A stretch of 64,000 nucleotides of DNA from UBA5359 sp002410925 [NCBI: bacterium UBP13_UBA5359] (GTDB lineage: Bacteria > UBP13 > UBA5359), in the NCBI GenBank assembly GCA_002410925.1, contig DHPR01000004.1, forward strand, positions 12,695 to 76,694, read 5' to 3'. The notes beneath the pieces are model-generated. The model had not been told where the DNA came from. It did no database searches and saw nothing but the letters and a program-made list of their open reading frames with translations. Position 1 is the first letter of the stretch. Every line of letters starts with the position of its first letter. Made by a program: the position numbers and the translations under genes. Shown piece after piece: positions 43,304-51,514 of the stretch.

Positions 43304-44695
43304 ATGAAAGCTGATGCATTCCTTGGGCTGGATATAGGCGGAACGGGCGCAAAGGCAGGGGTGTTTGATCAGTGTGGAAGGCTGCTGGGGTTCGGCCGCG
43401 CAAAACTTGCCGTAGACAATCAATCTGAAAGCTCCATTGAGGAGATATATACCGCCGTACGTGATGCTGCCCGCGCGGCAGTAAGCCGGGCAGGCGTGTG
43501 CGTACGTGCGATGTCTGTATCCTCCCAGGGACAGACCTTTGCGCCGCTGGATAAAGACGGCCGCCCTCTGCATCCGGCCATTATGTGGTACGATGCCCGG
43601 GCGTTCAGGGAGGCGGAAGAGCTAAAATCGCAGGTATCTGCGCCTATCATAAACGATATATCCACAATTGCAAAGATAGTCTGGCTGAAGAAGCATGCGT
43701 CGGATGCAATCCTTCATGTACAAAAGTACCTTCTGCTGCCGGATTATATCTCTTTTCGCCTAACGGGCAGAGCGGTAACAGACCCCAACACTGCATCATC
43801 AACAGGGTTCTATGCTGCTGATGCATTCGGTTATTCAAAGGAAGCGCTTAATGCATCCGGGGTGGAGGAGAGGCAGCTTGCCGGCATACAGCCCCACGGC
43901 AGCATAATAGGGCGCCTTGATGCAGATATCGCCGCAGAATGGGGTCTTACTGCAGATACCTTGCTTGTTACAGGTTCCAATGACCAGTATTGCGGTGCCC
44001 TGGGCGCCGGAGTATGCCGCCCCGGAACGGCATCTGAAACCAGTGGAACCTGCCTTGCAATTGTAACGCTGGCGGAGCAGATTTTAAGCAATCTTCCGGA
44101 TGGGCTAACCAGCGGCAGATTTCCTATTGAGGGCTATTCATTTGTGCTGGCTTATGAAAGAACAGCTGGGCTGATGCTTGATTCTTTTCGTGAAGAGCTA
44201 TGTCCCGGCAAAGACTTTGAAGAGTTAGACAAAGAGGCATCATCCGTGCCGCCTGGGAGCAGAGGGATAGTTCTGCCGTCCAACTTTGACGGCGCCAGCA
44301 AATTCACCAGTAACCTATCCCTTAAAAATGCTCCGGCAGAGATATACAGAGCCATACTGGAATCCCTTGCATTCAGCATGAAAGAGAAGGTGGAGTTAAT
44401 GAAAGCGCAGGGGCTTTCTTTTGATTCCATACGCTCCATAGGCGGCGGTGCAAAGAGCAACCTATGGCTGCAAATAAAGGCAGATATCCTTGGCATGCCC
44501 ATAGAACGTCCGCAGGTTACCGAAGCCGCATCTCTTGGAGCGGCAATGATTGCAGCATCCGGCGCAGGTGCTTACGCCTCTATAGCAGAGGCATCAAAAT
44601 CTATGTGGCGCGGAGAGGATATATTTAAGCCGAATAAATTCAATAAGGTTGTTTATGACGAAGCTTACAGGCGCTACCTGCAGCTAAGTCATTAA
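43304..44695 (+). CDS. FGGY-family carbohydrate kinase
   Basis: A 463-residue kinase of the xylulokinase/AI-2-kinase family: LGLDIGGTGAKAGVFDQ (ATP), MSVSSQGQTFAPLD and MWYDARA (sugar), catalytic Asp in TGSNDQYCGALGAG, GTCLAIV, and SIGGGAKSNLWLQIKADILG. It phosphorylates the sugar made by the isomerase, giving the substrate for the aldolase encoded 30 bases downstream and probably the inducer of the DeoR repressor. Confidence 0.9.
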   Translation: MKADAFLGLDIGGTGAKAGVFDQCGRLLGFGRAKLAVDNQSESSIEEIYTAVRDAARAAVSRAGVCVRAMSVSSQGQTFAPLDKDGRPLHPAIMWYDARAFREAEELKSQVSAPIINDISTIAKIVWLKKHASDAILHVQKYLLLPDYISFRLTGRAVTDPNTASSTGFYAADAFGYSKEALNASGVEERQLAGIQPHGSIIGRLDADIAAEWGLTADTLLVTGSNDQYCGALGAGVCRPGTASETSGTCLAIVTLAEQILSNLPDGLTSGRFPIEGYSFVLAYERTAGLMLDSFREELCPGKDFEELDKEASSVPPGSRGIVLPSNFDGASKFTSNLSLKNAPAEIYRAILESLAFSMKEKVELMKAQGLSFDSIRSIGGGAKSNLWLQIKADILGMPIERPQVTEAASLGAAMIAASGAGAYASIAEASKSMWRGEDIFKPNKFNKVVYDEAYRRYLQLSH

Positions 44696-44725
44696 TTTAA
44701 ACACAACAACAGAAAGGCATGAGAG

Positions 44726-45541
44726 ATGAACGGATTAGATATCAGAATGAGCAGGCTGTTTCCCAGCGGAGAGAACGCCGTTGTGGTTGCAGTAGATCAT
44801 GGAGAGTTTGACGGGCCTATCCCCGGCATGGTAGACTTGCCTCAAACGGTAAAAAGTATAGACCCGGGCGTATCTGCCGTACTAATATCGCCAGGGATGA
44901 TAAAGCATTGCACCTCTGTATTTTGCGGCAAAGGGGCGCCTGCTGCCATGGTACGCATAAACTGGAGCACCGTGTATGCCTTCCACTGGAGCTATAACAA
45001 TGCAAACACCGTGCAGGCCGTGAACGTGCCGGATGCCGTGGCGGCGGGCGCAGATACCGTGCTAATCTCGCTCACGCTCAAGACAGGGAGCGAAGAAAGG
45101 GATGCTGCAAACACAGAACTCTTCTGCAAACTGGCCGGTGAGGCGCACCGCCTGGGGATACCGGTTGTGGGCGAAATATTCCCGGCATATTCCGGCGAAC
45201 TTTCACCGGAAGAGATGCATGATCAGGTTTTGCGCGGCTGCCGCATAGTGGCAGAATTGGGCGCAGATCTTGTAAAGACCTTCTACACTCACAAGTTTAA
45301 GGAAGTTACGGACGGCTGCCCTATTTCCGTACTTGGGCTTGGTGCAGAAAAGACCCCCAGGCAGATACAGGCCCTGGAGCTGGCGGAGAGGATAGTTCAG
45401 GATGGCGGCAGAGGGGTGGTCTTTGGAAGAAACGTCATACAGGCGCCAAATCCCCAGGCCTTTCAGCGGGCACTTTGTGATGTAGTAAGACGCGGTGCCT
45501 CTGCTGCTTCTGCCGCCAAGCAATACGGATTGGAAGATTAA
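44726..45541 (+). CDS. DhnA-type class I aldolase (DeoC/LsrF fold)
   Basis: A 271-residue barrel: VVVAVDHGEFDGP at the start, PVVGEIFPAY, the Schiff-base lysine in GADLVKTFYTHKF, and GRGVVFGRNVIQAPNP as the phosphate-binding region. DhnA-type enzymes cleave ketose phosphates or transfer acyl groups as LsrF does. As last gene of the operon it completes isomerase-kinase-aldolase, releasing triose-sized products. GAAAGGCATGAGAG precedes the ATG. Confidence 0.87.
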   Translation: MNGLDIRMSRLFPSGENAVVVAVDHGEFDGPIPGMVDLPQTVKSIDPGVSAVLISPGMIKHCTSVFCGKGAPAAMVRINWSTVYAFHWSYNNANTVQAVNVPDAVAAGADTVLISLTLKTGSEERDAANTELFCKLAGEAHRLGIPVVGEIFPAYSGELSPEEMHDQVLRGCRIVAELGADLVKTFYTHKFKEVTDGCPISVLGLGAEKTPRQIQALELAERIVQDGGRGVVFGRNVIQAPNPQAFQRALCDVVRRGASAASAAKQYGLED

Positions 45542-45661
45542 ACGGTTTAGAGCAGGTTTTACCAAGCCTTCTCTAACGTATGATAACGCTCTCAATCTGA
45601 AGCGCATCTGCAATATACCGCAGAGATTCGGCAATAGTTGACCCTATTTCCACATTCCGCC

Positions 45662-45690
45662 TTGACACTTCCCGAAGCATGTGTTCCAAT
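45662..45690 (+). promoter_or_regulatory. Possible promoter of the DUF5320-NifX-MinD cluster
   Basis: TTGACA at 45662-45667 and TCCAAT at 45685-45690 are 17 bases apart. The 220-base gap also shows TGTAA/TTACA inverted elements near 45696-45706 that could bind a regulator. Confidence 0.4.
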
Positions 45691-45762
45691 GTAGATGTAA
45701 ATTACACCTATAAGTTATTAACATTGACTTGTTGTAAGGGTGTAAGCAAGGAGGGTAAAGCA

Positions 45763-46071
45763 ATGCCTGGTGGAGATGGAACGGGACCGCTGGGAATAGG
45801 GCCTATGACAGGCTGTAGAAGCGGTTACTGTGCCGGCTATGATGTTTCGGGGTATGCCGGTATGAGAAGGTTCCCTGGAAGAGGTCCGAGATGTGGCGCA
45901 GGTTTGGGCCGGTTAGGCATATTTGCAGCCGGCGGGTTGCTTGCCCGCAATTTCTTCAGCACAATGTCAAGGGTGGATGAAAAAGCGCTGCTGCTTGAAG
46001 AAAGCAAGGTTATGGAAGATAGGCTGAATGATATCAAGCAGCGTTTGAGTCGCCTCGAACAGGATGAATAG
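45763..46071 (+). CDS. DUF5320 small Gly-rich protein
   Basis: A 102-residue protein. MPGGDGTGPLGIGPMTGCRS followed by GYCAG is the DUF5320 hallmark; the middle is hydrophobic (LGIFAAGGLLARNFF) and the end is a short coiled coil (EESKVMEDRLNDIKQRLSRL). The function is unknown, but such proteins sit beside NifX-type proteins and MinD ATPases in many anaerobes, as here. ATG 45763 follows AAGGAGGG; the longer frame upstream is noise. Confidence 0.88.
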   Translation: MPGGDGTGPLGIGPMTGCRSGYCAGYDVSGYAGMRRFPGRGPRCGAGLGRLGIFAAGGLLARNFFSTMSRVDEKALLLEESKVMEDRLNDIKQRLSRLEQDE

Positions 46072-46122
46072 TTGTGTTACGTTGTTGTTGACCCCATTTC
46101 TTTGAAGGGATAATTAAACTTA

Positions 46123-46233
46123 ATGAAAAATGATAAATGTGGCGACAAAGAGTGTGGCAGCAGCAGGATAGAGGATTATGGCGACGGTCTTCCCCTGAGC
46201 CTTGCTCAGTATCTCATCGGTGAAGATTTATGA
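46123..46233 (+). CDS. Possible 36-residue Cys-containing peptide
   Basis: ATG 46123 opens MKNDKCGDKECGSSRIEDYG and ends LAQYLIGEDL. AAGGGA lies 12 bases upstream, a weak ribosome site. CGDKEC gives a C-x4-C pair that could bind metal, fitting its place between the DUF5320 and PadR genes. I cannot match it to a family; it may be non-coding. Confidence 0.35.
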   Translation: MKNDKCGDKECGSSRIEDYGDGLPLSLAQYLIGEDL

Positions 46234-46254
46234 AAAGAACAGGAGTGATGCGAC

Positions 46255-46659
46255 TTGTCTAGAGAAAGACATTGCCGCCGGCATAGAGGCGGAGCCTGTT
46301 CCTGCGAAATGGGCAACCTTTACCGCTTTGTAGAACCGATTGTTCTTCTATCTGTAGCCAGGCTTGAGGAGGCTTACGGTTATCAAATATCTCAGGCGGC
46401 GGAGGAAATGGCTGTAACTCATGCCGAGCTGGATATGGGCGGTATATACAGAGCTTTGAGGCGTTTGGAGAATAACGGGCATCTTTTTTCAAATTGGGAT
46501 ACCGAAAGTGGCGGACCTGCCCGAAGGATATATCGATTGACAGAAAGAGGGCGGAAGCATTTGGCTGAATGGGCTGAAGTGTTGGAGGAAATGCTCGTTC
46601 CGTTGACCAGGCTCCAAAAAGCATGTAGCGAAGCGGCAGTTTCAGGGGATGCTTCCTGA
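46255..46659 (+). CDS. PadR-family transcriptional regulator
   Basis: A 134-residue PadR-type winged helix: EPIVLLSVARLEEAYGYQIS, MGGIYRALRRLENNGHLFS, and GPARRIYRLTERGRKHLAEW. An unusual N-terminus carries CRRHRGGACSCE, three cysteines and two histidines just before the winged helix, which might sense a metal or redox change. TTG 46255 follows AGGAGTG by eight bases. It probably controls the Fe-S/NifX cluster in which it lies. Confidence 0.87.
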   Translation: MSRERHCRRHRGGACSCEMGNLYRFVEPIVLLSVARLEEAYGYQISQAAEEMAVTHAELDMGGIYRALRRLENNGHLFSNWDTESGGPARRIYRLTERGRKHLAEWAEVLEEMLVPLTRLQKACSEAAVSGDAS

Positions 46660-46784
46660 CAAGGCGAAAGCTCTTTTTAAGTTGCAAAATGCAAGCTGCA
46701 TTTCATTTAATGTGTAATGCATGTGCATATACCAGGGAAGAAGGCAATATTATCAAAGATATCAACGAATGGAGGGTAAAGAGA

Positions 46785-47147
46785 GTGAGAGTTGCAATCA
46801 CTTCTCAGGGGCAGAGCTTGGAAAGCAGACTCGACAGGCGTTTCGGGCGGGCGGCTTTCTTTGTGGTGGCGAATACAAAGACCGATGAGTTTACTGTCCA
46901 TGATAACACTCAAAATCTCAATGCAGCTCAGGGAGCCGGTATTCAGGCTGGAAGCAATGTTGCCGGTCTGAATGTAGAAGCGCTTATAACAGGCAATGTC
47001 GGTCCCAAGGCATATGCCGTCCTTAAGGCGGCCGGCATCAGAATTTATCTGGCGCCTGGCGGCACGGTGGCTGAAAGCCTGCAGAGGTTCAAGGATGGCC
47101 TTTTAGAGGAGCGTTTGTCGGCCAATGTCGATGGACATTGGATATAA
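46785..47147 (+). CDS. NifX/NifB-type dinitrogenase cofactor-domain protein 1
   Basis: A 120-residue single-domain protein: RVAITSQGQSLESRLDRRFG, FFVVANTKTDEF, and EALITGNVGPKAYAVLKAAG with the cofactor-binding loop. The fold carries molybdenum- or iron-containing clusters in NifX, NafY and orange protein (ORP). There are no nif genes here, so a role in Fe-S or Mo cluster handling with the MinD ATPases is likelier than nitrogen fixation. GTG 46785 sits nine bases after GGAGGG; upstream Met codons lack ribosome sites. Confidence 0.88.
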   Translation: MRVAITSQGQSLESRLDRRFGRAAFFVVANTKTDEFTVHDNTQNLNAAQGAGIQAGSNVAGLNVEALITGNVGPKAYAVLKAAGIRIYLAPGGTVAESLQRFKDGLLEERLSANVDGHWI

Positions 47148-47174
47148 GATAGAGGATAGCTGGAGGATGATCAG

Positions 47175-48032
47175 ATGAAGATTGCCGTAGCCAGTGGCAA
47201 AGGCGGTACAGGCAAGACGACTGTAGCTGTAAACCTATCTCTCTTTCTGGTTGATGCCGGTCTGAAGGTAACTTATGCAGATTGTGATGTTGAGGAGCCT
47301 GATGGGCATCTCTTTCTTAAGCCGAAGAGCGGCTTGAAGCGCAGAGTTGCCGTACTCGTGCCGCAGGTGAACCCAGAGGCTTGCAATCTATGTGGAAAGT
47401 GCGGTGCTTTTTGCCGCTACAGCGCCATCGTCGTTCTCAAAGAGAAGGTTGTGACCTTCCCGGAGCTCTGTCATAATTGTGGCGTTTGCGCCTATGTCTG
47501 TTCCGCTCAGGCCATAACCGAGGTGAATAGATATATTGGGAGCGTGGAGAGAGGGTCAGCCGGCAAGCTGAACTTTATCAGCGGCTGCCTGGATATCGGC
47601 CAGGCCATAAGTCCGCCCCTGATAAAGGATGTTTTAAAGGAGACACCGGATAGCGGTGTAACAATTGTGGATGCGCCTCCGGGAACCTCTTGCCCGGCCA
47701 TGACCGCCGTTAGCGATTGCGATTATTTGCTGCTGGTAACCGAACCTACCCCTTTCGGGCGGCATGATCTGGAGCTGATGCTGCAGGCCGTGTGCTCTCT
47801 GTCCATACCGAAAGGAGTAGTGCTGAACAGAGTAAGCAGCCCTGATACGGCAACAGAAAAGCTATGTAGCAGGTATGGCGTGTCTATTCTGTCTCGGATA
47901 CCGGAGGATAGGCTGATAGCTGAAGCTTATTCAAAGGGGCTTACGGTTTGGGAAGCGGTGCCTGGCTATAGGACTCTCTTTGCTGATCTTTGGTCCAGGA
48001 TAGAACCGATTGCCGGGGGGTATATGGCGTGA
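47175..48032 (+). CDS. MinD/Mrp-type ATPase with ferredoxin insert 1
   Basis: A 285-residue P-loop ATPase. The deviant Walker A is SGKGGTGKTT, and YADCDVEEPDGHLFL follows. Two 4Fe-4S motifs (CNLCGKCGAFC and CHNCGVCAYVC) are inserted at about residues 70-110, then VDAPPGTSCPA (Walker B) and VTEPTPFGRHD. Such proteins work in pairs in cluster assembly; orange-protein operons of sulfate reducers have the same pair. The stop overlaps the partner gene by four bases. Confidence 0.9.
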   Translation: MKIAVASGKGGTGKTTVAVNLSLFLVDAGLKVTYADCDVEEPDGHLFLKPKSGLKRRVAVLVPQVNPEACNLCGKCGAFCRYSAIVVLKEKVVTFPELCHNCGVCAYVCSAQAITEVNRYIGSVERGSAGKLNFISGCLDIGQAISPPLIKDVLKETPDSGVTIVDAPPGTSCPAMTAVSDCDYLLLVTEPTPFGRHDLELMLQAVCSLSIPKGVVLNRVSSPDTATEKLCSRYGVSILSRIPEDRLIAEAYSKGLTVWEAVPGYRTLFADLWSRIEPIAGGYMA

Positions 48033-48916
48033 AGGAAATAGTGGTTATAAGCGGCAAGGGAGGTACGGGCAAAACCAGCCTGACGGCTGCCTTTGCCGGC
48101 CTGGCAGGAAAATGTGTACTGGCGGATTGTGATGTGGATGCCGCTGATCTGCATCTGCTGCTGCAGCCTCAGGTAAGGGAGAGATATGAATTCAGCGGCG
48201 GCGGCCGGGCAGAGATCAAGGCGGAAAAGTGTTCGAAATGCGGTCTCTGCCGGCAAATCTGCCGTTTTGATGCGGTGCGATATTCGGCCGATAAAAAGAG
48301 CTTTCCGACGGTGGATCCTCTGGCCTGCGAAGGATGCGGTTTCTGTGCCATTGTCTGTCCGGCGGACGCAATAGAAATCAGACCCGCAGCTAACGGAGAG
48401 TGGTATGTTTCGGATACTCGGCTGGGTTCCATGGTTCATGCCTGTCTTCGTCCGGGTGAGGGTAACTCCGGCAAGCTGGTGGCGCTGGTGCGGAGCCGGG
48501 CCAGGAAAATTGCGGCTGAGGACGGTAGCGCATACATATTGATAGATGGTTCACCGGGGTTGGGTTGCCCGGTGATAGCCTCGGTAGCCGGCAGTGATAT
48601 GGCCGTTATTGTGACGGAGCCTACAATCTCCGGGGAACACGACCTGTTGCGCATTTCTGCTCTGACAAAGCACTTCAGGGTACCCACTGTAGTTTGTATC
48701 AACAGGAGCGATATCAATCCGGCGATTGCTGATCGTATAGCCGCCGTTTCTGAGGCGCAAGGGCTTGAGGTTGTCGGCCGCATACGTTACGATAAGATCG
48801 TAACAGAGGCTCAAATGGCAGCGAAAACCGTTAATGAATATACGGATGGACTTGTTGCCGAAGAAATAATGACGGCCTGGCGGCGTATAATAACTTTAAA
48901 TAAAGGAAGGGAATAA
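48029..48916 (+). CDS. MinD/Mrp-type ATPase with ferredoxin insert 2
   Basis: A 295-residue paralog of the preceding ATPase: VVISGKGGTGKTSLT, LADCDVDAADLHLLL, the 4Fe-4S motifs CSKCGLCRQIC and CEGCGFCAIVC, IDGSPGLGCP, and VTEPTISGEHD. GTG 48029 overlaps the previous stop behind a G-rich ribosome site; an upstream in-frame start at 47990 lies inside the neighbour and is rejected. It probably forms a heterodimer with ATPase 1. Confidence 0.9.
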   Translation: MKEIVVISGKGGTGKTSLTAAFAGLAGKCVLADCDVDAADLHLLLQPQVRERYEFSGGGRAEIKAEKCSKCGLCRQICRFDAVRYSADKKSFPTVDPLACEGCGFCAIVCPADAIEIRPAANGEWYVSDTRLGSMVHACLRPGEGNSGKLVALVRSRARKIAAEDGSAYILIDGSPGLGCPVIASVAGSDMAVIVTEPTISGEHDLLRISALTKHFRVPTVVCINRSDINPAIADRIAAVSEAQGLEVVGRIRYDKIVTEAQMAAKTVNEYTDGLVAEEIMTAWRRIITLNKGRE

Positions 48917-48919
48917 GAG

Positions 48920-49258
48920 ATGAAAATTGCAATTCCGGTAGCTGATGGAAAGCTTTGCCCGCATTTCGGGCATTGCGAAGAGTTCTACATCTTTGATATT
49001 GATAAGAGAGGCTGTAAGGTTACTGCTTGTGACAGGCAGGTGCCGCCGCCACATGAACCGGGTCTGCTGCCGCGCTGGTTGCACGGTATGGAGGTTACGC
49101 ATGTTATTGTCGGCGGCATGGGTGCCCGGGCGCAGAGACTATTTCAGGCCGCAGGTGTTAAAGTTGTGGTGGGAGCTCCTGCTGTTGACGCTGAAACAGT
49201 GATCAAGGCATATTTGGAGAATACTCTGGTAACCGGAGATAACGCCTGCGATCATTAG
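48920..49258 (+). CDS. NifX/NifB-type dinitrogenase cofactor-domain protein 2
   Basis: A 112-residue protein: MKIAIPVADGKLCPHFGHCE, FYIFDI, and VIVGGMGARAQRLFQAAGVK with PHFGHC supplying His and Cys near the cofactor site. It is paralogous to the protein at 46785 but has the C/H-containing loop typical of the Mrp-associated branch. It starts three bases after the ATPase stop. Confidence 0.9.
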   Translation: MKIAIPVADGKLCPHFGHCEEFYIFDIDKRGCKVTACDRQVPPPHEPGLLPRWLHGMEVTHVIVGGMGARAQRLFQAAGVKVVVGAPAVDAETVIKAYLENTLVTGDNACDH

Positions 49259-49332
49259 GCAGCCCGCGATCTGGTGAAGTCTAAAAACTGTCAGGCTAAG
49301 AGAGCTCTGGCGGATTTTACGGGAGATTGAAT

Positions 49333-50454
49333 ATGGCAAATGGCAATCGATCCATCCTTCACAGTGGACAGGCTGCTGTTGCTGAGGGAAAGAAATCAAA
49401 GGCCACTGTCACGGGGGGTATAAAAGGGGGCCTTAGCCAGGCGGATTGGGATGTCAAGCTAAGGGGTCTCTTCATCTGTATGCTCTTCATGCTGGCAACA
49501 GTCGGCTTGCTGTTGGGTCTGCTGATTCCGATTCTACGCCTGAGCGGGGGGATAGAGGCTTTTCCTACTTTTCAGGTGGTCTTTATCAGCATCGTTCTGG
49601 AGGCCGTACCCTTTATTTTGCTCGGTTCGCTCATTTCCGGCCTGATTCATGTTCTGGTGCCGGAGGATACTTTGAAGCGCTTTATTCCAACAGGTAGATT
49701 TCCATCTGTGCTGGCCGGAGCTTTTCTCGGTTTCTTCTTTCCTGTTTGTGAATGCGGTGTTATTCCGGTGGCCAGAGGTCTGATGAGAAAGGGAGTTCCT
49801 CTTCATGCGGCTGTGGCCTTTATTTTGGCTGCCCCGGTGGCTAATCCTGTAGTTATTCTGTCCACAGCGGTAGCTTTTAATTATGATTTTAAAGTGGTGG
49901 CTGTCAGGGTAGGACTGGTATTATTGATCGCTATAACCATTGGCCTGTTGATGGCCTGGTTGCCTGTTGGAAAAAAATTCATGCGGCAGGAGGATGAAAC
50001 AGCCGAAGGATGCGGCTGCTGCTCCGGGACATCTTCCGGCACTTTGGTCGAAAAGGCCTCCGGGGTGGCGGAGCATGCTACACGGGAATTCTTCGATGTA
50101 GGTAAATTCCTTATTCTAGGTTCCTTCTTAGCGGCTTTCATACAGACATTTATCTCTCGACCGCACCTGCTGGCTGTAGCCAAAGGACCGGTTCTATCCG
50201 TCCTGAGCATGAATGCCCTGGCAGTTCTTACCTGTCTCTGTTCCGAAGTTGATGCCTTTGTGGCCAGGTCATTCTCTCTCTCTTTTTCCATGGGCTCAGT
50301 GCTCTCCTTTATGATACTTGGTCCTATGTTTGATATTAAGAGCGGTATGATGCTGCTGGGCACTTTTAAGAAGCGCCCGGCGTTTATACTAATAGCTTTG
50401 ATGCTTTCGCTAACGACGATTATCGGCATAGTGCTCAATTTTACATATAAATAA
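49333..50454 (+). CDS. UPF0718 (DUF318) permease
   Basis: About 373 residues with eight or so membrane segments. FFPVCECGVIPVARGLMRKG and AAPVANPVVILSTAVAF are the family signatures, and a cytosolic loop has EGCGCCSG, a Cys-rich metal-binding-like patch. The family includes the ArsP methylarsenite exporter, so a metal or metalloid substrate is likely. ATG 49333 follows GGGAGA; TTG 49327 is less likely. It is paired with the TIGR03943 protein 15 bases on. Confidence 0.87.
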   Translation: MANGNRSILHSGQAAVAEGKKSKATVTGGIKGGLSQADWDVKLRGLFICMLFMLATVGLLLGLLIPILRLSGGIEAFPTFQVVFISIVLEAVPFILLGSLISGLIHVLVPEDTLKRFIPTGRFPSVLAGAFLGFFFPVCECGVIPVARGLMRKGVPLHAAVAFILAAPVANPVVILSTAVAFNYDFKVVAVRVGLVLLIAITIGLLMAWLPVGKKFMRQEDETAEGCGCCSGTSSGTLVEKASGVAEHATREFFDVGKFLILGSFLAAFIQTFISRPHLLAVAKGPVLSVLSMNALAVLTCLCSEVDAFVARSFSLSFSMGSVLSFMILGPMFDIKSGMMLLGTFKKRPAFILIALMLSLTTIIGIVLNFTYK

Positions 50455-50469
50455 GAGGTGATCCTTTTG

Positions 50470-51336
50470 ATGGATAAAGAGGTCTTCGGCGGATACAGCC
50501 ATAATGCGCATGAATGTGCGGGCTGTAAGGATACACATCAGCACAATCATAGCCATAACCATGAACACCGCCATGCTCATAACCATGAGCATGGCGGGTT
50601 AAGCCTTGATATCTTGCTGCTTCGCACGGGTGTTCTGCTTATCTATGCCGTTTTATTGGCCAAAGTATTTCTGCACCATGAAATTACGCTTTATATAAAA
50701 AAGGATCTAATCTGGCTGACGGCAGCCGCAGGTTTTTTCGTTATGCTGATGTTGATCTCTACTCTGATGACGGTTTATAAGGTCTCCTTACGGATGCCTG
50801 ATGATAATGGCTACGGCGGCATAGCCTTTTACGGTCTCAGAATTCCGACCAAGGAGTTTCTCGGCTGCATAATTATCCTGATGCCTGCTCTGCTGGGACT
50901 TCTCTTTACGCCTCAATCGCTGGATTCTTTTGCAGCAGGCAGGCGAGGTATTTCCGGAAAAGCTCCTGTGGCCGTCAATAAGATGGAACCGATCAAATCC
51001 AGAGAGATATCGTTGTTGCGTCTGGCCGGCGGGCTGGAGCAGGAGCCGGAAAAGTTTATCGGTCGCGATTTTGCCTTTGTGGGCTTTGTAGGCCATGATG
51101 AAAAGCTGGGGGCGGAGCGCTTCTATCTTGTGCGTTTTGTCATCTCCTGCTGTGCGGCCGACGCCACGCCGCTGGGCTTTGAGGTTGATTATCCCGAGGC
51201 GGAAGAGCTGAAGGATAACCAGTGGGTAAAGGTGGAAGGTCATGTTATAAAGAGAGATGATAAGAGCGATTGGCCGTATGCCATCAAGGCTTCTCGAGTT
51301 CAGCCAGTCAAGAAGCCGTATAATCCATATTTATAA
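50470..51336 (+). CDS. TIGR03943-family membrane protein with His-rich N-terminus
   Basis: About 288 residues. A His-rich, probably metal-binding segment (HQHNHSHNHEHRHAHNHEH) precedes three or four membrane helices and a C-terminal soluble domain (FIGRDFAFVGFVGHDE, RFVISCCAADATPLGF, WVKVEGHV). This family is the standard partner of UPF0718 permeases. The His stretch suggests zinc or a similar metal, but no Zur-like palindrome is seen here. ATG 50470 follows AGAGGTGAT. Confidence 0.87.
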   Translation: MDKEVFGGYSHNAHECAGCKDTHQHNHSHNHEHRHAHNHEHGGLSLDILLLRTGVLLIYAVLLAKVFLHHEITLYIKKDLIWLTAAAGFFVMLMLISTLMTVYKVSLRMPDDNGYGGIAFYGLRIPTKEFLGCIIILMPALLGLLFTPQSLDSFAAGRRGISGKAPVAVNKMEPIKSREISLLRLAGGLEQEPEKFIGRDFAFVGFVGHDEKLGAERFYLVRFVISCCAADATPLGFEVDYPEAEELKDNQWVKVEGHVIKRDDKSDWPYAIKASRVQPVKKPYNPYL

Positions 51337-51469
51337 CGGCTGCCTAAATATCCTTTTCTGAGGTAGATTACCTATAGATCCGCCTTCGGCGGCGCTGTAT
51401 GCAGCTCAAATAAACATACCCGGAAACCTGAGCATTTACCTTCTTGTTTTTGCTGAAAAAGAGTGCTAA

Positions 51470-51501
51470 AATAAATTAACTAACCGGTTAGTTAATTTAT
51501 T
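51470..51501 (+). promoter_or_regulatory. TetR operator, perfect 32-base palindrome, over the promoter
   Basis: 16-base arms (51470-51485 and 51486-51501) centred on ACCGGT, with the inner part TAACTAACCGGTTAGTTA typical of TetR sites. It starts within the -10 (TAAAAT 51467-51472; -35 TTGTTT 51444-51449, 17-base spacing) and runs to 14 bases before the regulator's start, so the regulator should repress itself and the efflux genes. Confidence 0.82.
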
Positions 51502-51514
51502 GGCGGTGATAGCA

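Noticed and set aside
45573-45680. 35-codon minus-strand ORF (MLREVSRRNVEIGSTIAESL...)
   Set aside because: It has a start and stop and plausible composition, but no good ribosome site, no recognisable family and a position within a promoter region.
46785-49258. Nitrogen-fixation gene cluster
   Set aside because: NifX-type domains are present, but no nifHDK, nifE, nifN or nifB; the MinD/Mrp context fits an orange-protein-like cluster.
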